Source of the DNA: JBGTBQ01 sp041749275 | Lineage (GTDB): Bacteria; Acidobacteriota; Blastocatellia; Pyrinomonadales; Pyrinomonadaceae | Length of the DNA: 19,472 nucleotides | Assembly (NCBI GenBank): GCA_041749275.1 | Contig: JBGTBQ010000129.1 | Location: 1-19,472, forward strand | Direction of reading: 5' to 3' | Shown here: piece by piece, positions 14,027 through 19,472 of the stretch | Layout of the letters: each line of letters starts with the position of its first letter | How positions within the stretch are numbered: the first letter of the stretch is position 1 | The notes under the pieces: model-generated | What the model saw: the letters and a program-made list of their open reading frames with translations, nothing else | Told to the model about the DNA's origin: nothing | The model's database searches: none | Made by a program: the position numbers and the translations under genes

Positions 14027-14971
14027 ATGCCGCGAGACATCGAACAGCTTTTGCGTGAAGGGACGACACGGCTGATCGAGCGTGCGGGCGAGGCGCGTGC
14101 GCTCGACGCGGGCGCCGTTCTGCCGCGCGTGCGCGCGACGCTCGAAAAGTACGTCCTGCGCCGCCAGCCCGACGCTTCGCCAAAAGAGATCGGAGAGTTT
14201 CTCGACCGTCTTCACGCCGACGAGTTTCTCCTCGTCGTGGCCTGTGAACGTGGTGACGAGCGCGCATGGAGCGATTTGATGGAGCGGTATCGTGCGACCG
14301 TGATGTCGGCGGCGCGCGGCGCCAGCGCGAGCGAGGCGGAGGCGGAGGAATTGGCCCAGTCGGTGTGGGCGGAACTTTACGGGCTGCGCGCTGCGAAAGA
14401 CGGGCGACCGGCGGGCAAACTCGCGTACTATTCGGGGTGCGGCTCGCTCGGCGGGTGGCTGCGTGCGGTTGTCGGGCAGCTTGCGATTGATCGTCACCGT
14501 CGCACGTCGCGGCTAGTGCAGACCGAGGAGGCTTCGGACTTCGACCGCCTCGCCACGGAAGGCGAGCACCAAGACGGTTGGAGGCCGCAAGCGTTGCCTG
14601 ATCCCGAAAGCGCGCTCGCGGAGGGCGAGGCGACGCGCGCCGTCGGGCAAGCGCTCGCGCGGGTTGTCTCTGAGTTGTCGGGCGAAGACCGTCTGCTCGT
14701 AAAGCTCTACTACTTCGACGGGCTGCGTTTGAAAGAGGCGGGCGCTGTGCTCGGCGTGCACGAGGCGACGGCGAGCCGAAGGCTGACGCGCTTGCACGCG
14801 GAGATACGGCGGGGCGTCGAGACGATATTGACGGGCGAGCGGCGCTGGACACAAGAGGAGACGGCGCGCAACCTCTCCGCCGCGGCGCACATGGAGTTGG
14901 GCGGCGACCTCCGCTCGATGCTTGCGACGGAAGCGGTCGCGGGCGAGAAACGCGAAGAGCTGTACGAGTGA
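14027..14971 (+). CDS. ECF-like sigma-70 family RNA polymerase sigma factor
   Basis: A 314-aa sigma factor. An N-terminal extension of about 70 residues is followed by a region 2 domain (about 72-165; ERGDERAWSDLMERYRATVM, then GSLGGWLRAVVGQLAIDRHRR as the 2.4 part). A variable linker leads to region 4 (about 205-270; LSGEDRLLVKLYYFDGLRLKEAGAVLGVHEATASRRLTRLHAEI) with its helix-turn-helix, and a C-terminal extension of about 45 residues. It is longer than ordinary ECF factors. The gene directly downstream, 93 bp away, is a zinc-type anti-sigma factor and is the likely partner. ATG 14027 is preferred; an in-frame GTG at 14009 would add 6 residues. GAGG lies 12 nt upstream, so the ribosome site is only fair. 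Confidence 0.85.
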   Translation: MPRDIEQLLREGTTRLIERAGEARALDAGAVLPRVRATLEKYVLRRQPDASPKEIGEFLDRLHADEFLLVVACERGDERAWSDLMERYRATVMSAARGASASEAEAEELAQSVWAELYGLRAAKDGRPAGKLAYYSGCGSLGGWLRAVVGQLAIDRHRRTSRLVQTEEASDFDRLATEGEHQDGWRPQALPDPESALAEGEATRAVGQALARVVSELSGEDRLLVKLYYFDGLRLKEAGAVLGVHEATASRRLTRLHAEIRRGVETILTGERRWTQEETARNLSAAAHMELGGDLRSMLATEAVAGEKREELYE

Positions 14972-15064
14972 TTCCGTCGCACGAGGATGCGCCGGGCGCA
15001 AGTTTGAAGGCGCTGGCGCGTTCATTCGTTGACCCGCAAACGGTGTGCGGTACGTGAAGTTTCG

Positions 15065-16387
15065 ATGAAACAGGAATTCGACAAGGAGATGGACTCGCTG
15101 CTGCGGCGCGGCTCACGCTTCGCGGCGGGGCCGACCAGCGCCCGCGCGCCGCGAGAGTCGTTGCATCTCGACACGGACGAGTTGAGCGCTTTTGCCGAGA
15201 ACGCTCTGCCCGCGGCGGCGCGCTCGCACTATGCCTCGCACCTCGCCGACTGCGACGAATGCCGGAAGGTCGTCGCGCAACTCGCGAGCGCGGCGGACGC
15301 GGCGGGCGAGATTGAGAAGCGGGCCGCAACAGTCCCGGTCGTGCCTGTCGAAATTCCTTGGTGGAAGTCCGTGCTCGGCGCGGTCTTTACCCCACAGGCG
15401 CTGCGTTATGCCACGCCCGTGCTCATCCTCGGCCTTGTCGGAGTCGTCTCGTTCGTCGCGCTTCGTTCGCGTCAGGGACGGGTTCCCGACACAGTCTACC
15501 GACCAGACGGAGCCGTCAACACCGGCGTCGTAAACTCGCCGGGGGCGAGTGAGGGCGCGGCGACGGGCGATACGGTTCGGCAAGCGAACATGAACCCCGT
15601 GCTATCTTCAGCCGAGGCAAACAAGGCGGCATCGCCCGGCGAAGCCAAGACGGATAGCCCCGCCGCCGCATCGCCCGCCACGAAGACGAGAGGCGAGAAG
15701 GATGTTGCGCTCGCGGACGGGGATCAGCCTGCCCCCGTAGCTAAAGAGGCAGGGCCGAGCGGGGCAGGCGAAGGTGCGGATACAAAACCCAAAACCGAGG
15801 CGCTCGCCGTGACGGCCCCCGCACCGGCGCCACCGCCCGCGAAGTCCGCCGGTACGGAGACCACCGAGCCGAAGAAGGGCGCTCGCGAAGACGCGGGACG
15901 TGACAGAGCCGCTGAAGAAGAGTATGCCGCCAACGAAAGGGGGCAGCAGCAGACCGAGCAGAACCGTGCGATGCAGAAGCGCGGAATGGAAACACAGTCG
16001 CCGGATGGCTCTTCGCGCAACGAGGCTCGCTCGAACACTGTAAATAACAGAGGATACTCCGCCGGGCAGAGCACGGCACAGTCCAGAGCCGAGCGACCCG
16101 CGCCGAGGCGTACCAAGTCTGATGACAAAGCGCGAGAGTCCGCGCCGGACGATGATGAAGTCGCCAACACTGACGCGCGTAGCATCGCGGGCCACCGTTT
16201 CCGCCGCGAGGGCAACATCTGGGTTGATGTCAAATACAAATCCTCAATGAGCATGACCGGCGTCAGACGCGGGACGGACCGATACCGTGCTCTCATCGCC
16301 GACGTTCCTGAACTCGGTCGCATCGCTGAACAACTCGGCGGCGAAATCATCGCCGTCGTCAAAGGGCGTGCGTACCGCATCCGCTGA
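15065..16387 (+). CDS. Zinc-finger anti-sigma factor, single-pass membrane protein with long outer domain
   Basis: A 440-aa protein. The cytoplasmic part has a zf-HC2/ZAS motif: His34 and the H-x3-C-x2-C of His59, Cys63 and Cys66 (HLADCDECRKVV), which binds and silences ECF sigma factors. One membrane segment spans about 115-133. The outer part is a long Ala/Pro/Glu/Lys/Arg-rich disordered region (about 140-365) with Gln/Asn/Arg stretches. It ends in a conserved-looking 70-residue domain (RSIAGHRFRREGNIWVDVKY ... RYRALIADVPELGRIAEQLGG, ending VVKGRAYRIR) of unknown function, perhaps the signal sensor. ATG 15065 is chosen; an in-frame TTG at 15029 is possible. It lies downstream of its probable sigma factor partner. 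Confidence 0.82.
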   Translation: MKQEFDKEMDSLLRRGSRFAAGPTSARAPRESLHLDTDELSAFAENALPAAARSHYASHLADCDECRKVVAQLASAADAAGEIEKRAATVPVVPVEIPWWKSVLGAVFTPQALRYATPVLILGLVGVVSFVALRSRQGRVPDTVYRPDGAVNTGVVNSPGASEGAATGDTVRQANMNPVLSSAEANKAASPGEAKTDSPAAASPATKTRGEKDVALADGDQPAPVAKEAGPSGAGEGADTKPKTEALAVTAPAPAPPPAKSAGTETTEPKKGAREDAGRDRAAEEEYAANERGQQQTEQNRAMQKRGMETQSPDGSSRNEARSNTVNNRGYSAGQSTAQSRAERPAPRRTKSDDKARESAPDDDEVANTDARSIAGHRFRREGNIWVDVKYKSSMSMTGVRRGTDRYRALIADVPELGRIAEQLGGEIIAVVKGRAYRIR

Positions 16388-16411
16388 AGACTGGTTTGAA
16401 GTAAATCCTCC

Positions 16412-16510
16412 ATGCGACGCCGTATCGCCAAAGTGTTGGTTGGTGCGATTGGCGCGGTCGCGCTCACCGCGTGCTACCTCGTGAGCCGCTCGATTGGCCG
16501 GACTGAATAA
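16412..16510 (+). CDS. Possible 32-aa membrane micro-protein
   Basis: A short ORF beginning 24 bp after the anti-sigma factor stop. The peptide starts with three arginines and has a hydrophobic stretch (KVLVGAIGAVALTACYLV) with a lipobox-like LTAC. If processed as a lipoprotein, only 12 residues would remain, so a single membrane helix is more likely. There is no clear Shine-Dalgarno sequence (GAAG 11 nt upstream), so this could be chance coding. Position and composition are the only support. Confidence 0.35.
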   Translation: MRRRIAKVLVGAIGAVALTACYLVSRSIGRTE

Positions 16511-16842
16511 TAAACCTTGAGCGTGCTGACAAATCTCACTTCAATGTCCGGAAAGAGTGAGGCTCAGATTTGATGGCGCGTTCGCCCTATTCCGTACATT
16601 TTAGAGCAGACGGTTGGCTGTATTTCTGCTAAACTGAACGCACTCGGATTTCGTAGGAGTTGCCTCTCTCGCCTCATCCCCGTCCGAAAGTGGTGACGGG
16701 CAGGACACAGCTTGGAGACCGCCAAGCCCGACCTCGCGCCTTGAAGACGACTGTTCCGCAATCCGTGAGGCGCGTCTTCAACGTAATTCCGGCGGAATAA
16801 TTATCAAGGGCGATAGGATATTTGTCATGGGAGTTGAGTCTT
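16511..16842 (+). ncRNA. Gene-free region with four consecutive hairpins, possible structured leader RNA
   Basis: No credible ORF is seen in these 332 bases. The second half contains four hairpins in a row: CCCGTC/GACGGG (16679-16700), GCTTGG/CCAAGC with a 6-nt loop (16710-16727), TTGAAGACG/CGTCTTCAA (16741-16781, 9 bp perfect, 23-nt loop) and ATTCC/GGAAT (16786-16798). The ribosome site GGGAG (16829-16833) of the next gene comes 30 nt later. This is the layout of a long structured 5' leader. I recognise no known riboswitch class in it. Confidence 0.4.
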
Positions 16843-17088
16843 ATGAGGCTGAGAAACCTTGGCATCTACGTTCTCCCGGACGGCAAAGAATACGTTGCGG
16901 ACGTAGTGAATGCGGGAGGATACGCACTTTTCTCCGCTAAACTCTGGAATTTTTTCAGGGTCGCCGATTACCGCGTCAACGCCGACGGTCGTCTGCTCCG
17001 CGAGGGCGCGCCGACGCGCTGGAACGTCAGACATCTACGCTATACCGGGCGCGACGCCCAATACCCCACCCCGGAACGACCGCTCTGA
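16843..17088 (+). CDS. Hypothetical 81-aa protein
   Basis: A small protein without signal peptide or membrane segment, containing aromatic and Asp-Gly turns (GIYVLPDGKEYVADVV, GGYALFSAKLWNFF, YRVNADGRLL, PTRWNVRHLRYTGRDA). The pattern suggests one compact beta-rich domain; I do not recognise the family. ATG 16843 is chosen for its GGGAG 9 nt upstream; an in-frame TTG at 16822 would add 7 residues. The preceding 160 bases are rich in hairpins, and a 9-bp hairpin follows at 17127-17150. Confidence 0.6.
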   Translation: MRLRNLGIYVLPDGKEYVADVVNAGGYALFSAKLWNFFRVADYRVNADGRLLREGAPTRWNVRHLRYTGRDAQYPTPERPL

Positions 17089-17126
17089 AGAATCGTCTTG
17101 GACAGTTCAGGCGCGTGCCGGAGTAG

Positions 17127-17150
17127 AACGGGAATGGTCACATTCCCGTT
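17127..17150 (+). terminator. Hairpin after the 81-aa gene
   Basis: AACGGGAAT pairs perfectly with ATTCCCGTT around a 6-nt loop, 38 bp after the stop at 17088. GCGCG rather than T's follows, so termination would be weak or Rho-assisted. Confidence 0.5.
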
Positions 17151-17285
17151 GCGCGTAGTCGCCTGTTTGCCTTAGACTGACTTTCGTCCGAAAGACTCTT
17201 CCTTATGAATCACTTTCGGCCTTCATTGTGTATCTAACAACATCTAAACACCGATCTGAGATAGTTGAAAGGAGAATGAGACGAG

Positions 17286-17519
17286 ATGCCAGAGTTGCGC
17301 GGCATAATAGCGACGTCTGAAATCAAGGCGGAGTGGAAGCGGGCCTACAGCTTCTACCAGCAAGCACAAGGGGACCCGCATGACAAGAAGCGAGACCGCA
17401 CTGAACGCATCAACTACGTAGCGCGAATGATGCAATTGACACGCAAACAGGCCAAGCGGCGCGTCAAGAATTTCGAGGCTTGGCAGCGTAACATCAAGAA
17501 GGGTTTGGTTAAGCCGTAA
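17286..17519 (+). CDS. Hypothetical 77-aa basic protein
   Basis: A small, highly charged, lysine- and arginine-rich protein, largely alpha-helical by composition (TSEIKAEWKRAYSFYQQAQ, RINYVARMMQLTRKQAKRRVKNFEAWQRNI). There is no signal peptide or membrane segment. The middle part resembles a short helix-turn-helix, so nucleic-acid binding is conceivable, but I recognise no family. AAAGGAG lies 11-12 nt before the start and a strong terminator follows at 17602-17640, which supports a real gene. Confidence 0.6.
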   Translation: MPELRGIIATSEIKAEWKRAYSFYQQAQGDPHDKKRDRTERINYVARMMQLTRKQAKRRVKNFEAWQRNIKKGLVKP

Positions 17520-17601
17520 AAGCCACCGCCCGCGCCCCCTCGGCCACGACATCGCCCGCATTTACAAATTTAGTAGTAACAGGCCCGGATCACATAACAA
17601 G

Positions 17602-17640
17602 GAAGGCTGCCACTGAGAAGTGGCAGCCTTCACTTTTTCC
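17602..17640. terminator. Strong Rho-independent terminator
   Basis: A perfect 13-bp stem, GAAGGCTGCCACT/AGTGGCAGCCTTC, with a GAGA loop. ACTTTTTCC follows on the plus strand (for the 77-aa gene) and CTTGTTATG on the minus strand (for the RNA candidate at 17600-17838). Confidence 0.9.
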
Positions 17641-17769
17641 TGACGGCCCGGTGGACTGTTGGGATTAACCTCTCTGAAACCGGCGTGACGTTTTAGGTTA
17701 ACACGCGCGCTGAAACTTTCAGGGACACGAGAGGCCGTCGGAGATGAATGCGACTGTTCGGTCCCCGTT

Positions 17770-17808
17770 TCAGAGGGTTGCAGCCACCTCACTGTGATAA
17801 GAATTCAT
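17770..17808 (-). CDS. 12-codon leader-peptide-like ORF with perfect Shine-Dalgarno
   Basis: ATG 17808 follows GAAAGGAGGTGATCC (17830-17816) at a 7-nt distance. It encodes MNSYHSEVAATL and stops at TGA 17772-17770. The stop lies inside the 5' arm of the 13-bp long-range stem, so a ribosome translating this ORF would disturb that stem. There is no run of one regulatory amino acid, which speaks against classical amino-acid attenuation. Translation is inferred from signals only. Confidence 0.42.
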   Translation of the reverse strand: MNSYHSEVAATL

Positions 17809-17843
17809 ACTTTTTGGATCACCTCCTTTCCAGTGTTGAGCGC

Positions 17844-17872
17844 AATATAGACGACAATAAGTTGTGCGTCAA
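17844..17872 (-). promoter_or_regulatory. Consensus sigma70 promoter downstream of hutI
   Basis: TTGACG (17872-17867) and TATATT (17849-17844) on the minus strand with exact 17-bp spacing. Each box matches the consensus in five of six positions. It lies 34 bp after the hutI stop codon and drives nothing but the RNA candidate at 17600-17838. Confidence 0.72.
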
Positions 17873-17906
17873 CCATTATTTTCGCACACTATCTTGTGTC
17901 TTTACT

Positions 17907-19163
17907 TTAAGCTCCGCGCAGGTACTCGAGCCGCCCGCCGACGAAGACCGCGTGCGCGTGCTCGACGCCGAAGAAGTAGGCCAACTCGCGGTAATCCGAG
18001 CAGTCTTGGATAACGAAATCCGCGCGCTTTCCCTCTTCCAGCGTCCCGATTCCATCGCCACGATTCAGGCTGTAAGCCGCGTTGACGGTCGCCGCGGTCA
18101 GTCCCTCGGCGGGCGTCATCCGCATCTGCGTCGAGGCGATGGAGAGCGCCATCGTCACCGAGGGCGTCGGCGACGAGCCGGGGTTGAAGTCGGTCGCCAG
18201 CACCACGCCGAGGCCGGCGTCAATCATCTCGCGCGCCGGCGGATAGCGACGCGAGCCGAGCGCGTAGACCGAGCCGGGCAGCAGCACCGGCTGCACGCCC
18301 GCGCTCCGCAAGGCAGCGATGCCGCCGGCGTCCACATGTTCGAGGTGGTCGGCGGTTTTCGCGCCAAGCTCCGCGGCCAGCAGCGCACCGCCCGACAGCG
18401 ACAACTGGTCGGCGTGGACGCGCAAACCGAGACCGTACCCGCGCGCCGCTGAAAGTATCCGCCGCGACTCTTCGACCGTGAAGACGCGCTCCTCGCAGAA
18501 CACGTCGCAAAATTCAGCCAGCCTATCTTCAGCTACGCGCGGAAGCATCTCGTTAATAACCAACTCGACATACTCCGCGCGCCGCGCACGGTATTCATCC
18601 GGCATCTCGTGCGCGCCCAGAAAAGTGGGCACATAATTGACGGCTCCCGCTTCGTTCAGACGACGCACCACGCGCAGCATCTTCAATTCGTCCTCCGTCG
18701 AGAGGCCGTACCCTGATTTCGCCTCGACGGTCGTCGTACCCGAACGCAGGAACCACGCTTCGCGCCGCCGCGCGATCTCGAACAGCTCATCTTCACTTGC
18801 CGCGCGAGTCGCCCGCACGGTCGAGCGGATGCCGCCGCCCGCCGCCGCAATCTCCTGATAAGTCACCCCCGCCGCGCGCTGTTCGAACTCGCCCGCGCGG
18901 CTGCCCGCGAAGACAGGGTGCGCGTGCGCGTCCACAAAGCCCGGCATGACGACACGCCCCCCCGCGTCGAACACCTCGCAACCCGTTTCGATGAGAGGCT
19001 CGATCTCGTGCTTTGTGCCGATGCGCTCGACGCGCCCCTCGCGGACGAGCATCGCGCCGTCTTCGATGATGGAAAGCTCGCGCATCTCCGCACCCACGCG
19101 CGGGCGCTTCGGGCCGCGCAGCGTGACGAGTTGCGCGCAGTTGATAACAGCCAACGAAATCAT
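17907..19163 (-). CDS. hutI: Imidazolonepropionase HutI
   Basis: A 418-aa amidohydrolase-fold enzyme that hydrolyses 4-imidazolone-5-propionate to N-formimino-glutamate, the third step of histidine degradation, in the cytoplasm. Metal-site motifs are present: GFVDAHAHPVFAGSR with His80 and His82, VHADQ with His250, DHLEHVD (His273/His276) and ATDFNPGS with Asp325. Family signatures VEAKSGYGLS and FLGAHEMP are intact and the length is normal. No hutH, hutU or hutG is visible; the other neighbour is a SnoaL-like gene on the same strand 50 bp upstream. The start lacks a clear Shine-Dalgarno sequence. Confidence 0.95.
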   Translation of the reverse strand: MISLAVINCAQLVTLRGPKRPRVGAEMRELSIIEDGAMLVREGRVERIGTKHEIEPLIETGCEVFDAGGRVVMPGFVDAHAHPVFAGSRAGEFEQRAAGVTYQEIAAAGGGIRSTVRATRAASEDELFEIARRREAWFLRSGTTTVEAKSGYGLSTEDELKMLRVVRRLNEAGAVNYVPTFLGAHEMPDEYRARRAEYVELVINEMLPRVAEDRLAEFCDVFCEERVFTVEESRRILSAARGYGLGLRVHADQLSLSGGALLAAELGAKTADHLEHVDAGGIAALRSAGVQPVLLPGSVYALGSRRYPPAREMIDAGLGVVLATDFNPGSSPTPSVTMALSIASTQMRMTPAEGLTAATVNAAYSLNRGDGIGTLEEGKRADFVIQDCSDYRELAYFFGVEHAHAVFVGGRLEYLRGA

Positions 19164-19213
19164 AAGTTCAGAGGTCTGCCTGCCAATGGCCTGTCTCTAA
19201 ATTTCTGAATTTC

Positions 19214-19472
19214 CTAAGCGGAAGAGGTGTGGTCGTGGACGATGCGCCAGCCGCTGACGGTGCGGCGGAAGACGAGCGTGAAGCGACCGTGCGGCTGGTC
19301 GCCGTCGCGTGCGAGTTGGAAGCGTCCGACGACCATGATGTAGAACTCGCTCAAGGGCTTGAACTCGAGTTCGGAGAAGGTGAGCGTGCCCATCTTCGCG
19401 CGCGAGTCGTAATTTTTTTTGTAGCGGTCGAGGACGGTCTGCCAGCCGCGCGTGACGGTGTCGCCGGAGACG
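19214..19472 (-). CDS. SnoaL/DUF4440-like protein, C-terminal part (partial)
   Basis: Eighty-six codons open at the window edge. The sequence GWQTVLDRYKKNY ... TFSELEFKPLSEFYIMVVGRF, FTLVFRRTVSGWRIVHDHTS is the typical second half of an NTF2-fold DUF4440/SnoaL-like protein, with the W-x-I-V-H-D-H-T-S ending. Members are small enzymes or ligand-binding proteins of varied use, so no function can be given. It lies 50 bp upstream of hutI on the same strand and could share its transcript. The codon run TAC AAA AAA AAT contains eight A's, a possible slippage site. Confidence 0.8.
   Translation of the reverse strand, partial: VSGDTVTRGWQTVLDRYKKNYDSRAKMGTLTFSELEFKPLSEFYIMVVGRFQLARDGDQPHGRFTLVFRRTVSGWRIVHDHTSSA

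Larger units (their letters stand above)
17600..17838 (-). ncRNA. Candidate small RNA or leader-peptide transcript with perfect anti-16S sequence
   Basis: A gene-free 387-base stretch between the 77-aa gene and hutI holds a complete minus-strand unit. A consensus promoter (17844-17872) should start transcription near 17838. Next come a 15-nt stretch complementary to the 16S rRNA 3' end (17816-17830), a 12-codon ORF, a structured 130-nt region and a terminator hairpin (17631-17602). In the structured part, AACC-CTCTGAAAC near 17766-17780 can pair with GTTTCAGAG-A-GGTT (about 17670-17684) over 13 bp with one bulge. TTAACCT/AGGTTAA (7 bp) is a competing stem. CTGAAAGTTTCAG forms a small internal hairpin. 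I match it to no known RNA family. Confidence 0.5.

Noticed and set aside
13953..15329. Long minus-strand ORF of 458 codons opposite the sigma factor and anti-sigma factor genes
   Set aside because: It is rich in Arg, Ser and Pro with no domain, lies antisense to two well-supported genes, and begins in no plausible context. It is a shadow of high-GC codon use.
17562..17792. Minus-strand ORF of 76 codons starting with GTG
   Set aside because: It reads through the terminator hairpin at 17602-17640, has no own ribosome site and no recognisable domain.
17816..17830. GGATCACCTCCTTTC looks like the 3' end of a 16S rRNA gene
   Set aside because: Only these 15 bases match; the conserved sequence upstream of the 16S end is missing. 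On the other strand it is a perfect Shine-Dalgarno before an ATG.

Overview
This window reads as a chromosomal segment of a fairly GC-rich Gram-negative bacterium. The gene content (a pilB/pilT/pilC type IV pilus cluster with an Arg-rich secreted protein inside it, queE-queC, an ECF-like sigma factor with a long-tailed anti-sigma factor, and a Carboxypeptidase-regulatory/TPR secreted protein) and the protein style suggest Acidobacteriota, possibly Blastocatellia. That placement is inference from style; no rRNA or marker gene is present to confirm it.

Left part (1-5111), accessory: the tail of an IS630-type transposase, then a convergent type II restriction-modification pair. The endonuclease resembles BsaWI and the methyltransferase is of the SPPY type; their stop codons overlap in one TTAA. 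A complete IS1595-family element (2486-3221, inverted ends, perfect 8-bp target duplication TATTTCTT) lies between the methyltransferase start and its probable upstream promoter. Next come a small XRE regulator with a near-perfect 22-bp palindrome upstream, and three small plus-strand genes for envelope or secreted proteins.

Middle part (5112-12182), minus strand: a bidirectional terminator and three 23-bp-spaced direct repeats close a type IV pilus operon transcribed pilB - Arg-rich secreted protein - pilT - pilC from a good sigma70-like promoter near 10701-10730. Upstream of it, on the same strand, is a secreted TPR protein with its own 19-bp-stem terminator.

Right part (12325-19472): queE and queC (7-deazaguanine/queuosine synthesis) carry heptanucleotide GGGATGA/TCATCCC arrays, one of them inside the 5' coding region of queC. 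Then plus-strand sigma factor/anti-sigma factor genes, a possible micro-ORF, a hairpin-rich leader before an 81-aa hypothetical gene, and a 77-aa hypothetical gene. On the minus strand are hutI (histidine degradation) and the end of a SnoaL/DUF4440-like gene.

The most unusual element is a short minus-strand unit at about 17600-17872. It has a consensus promoter, a 15-nt stretch fully complementary to the 3' end of 16S rRNA, an ATG opening only a 12-codon ORF, competing long-range stems and a terminator hairpin. It looks like an undescribed small RNA or leader-peptide gene. The second is the heptamer array in queC, whose copy number could switch the reading frame.
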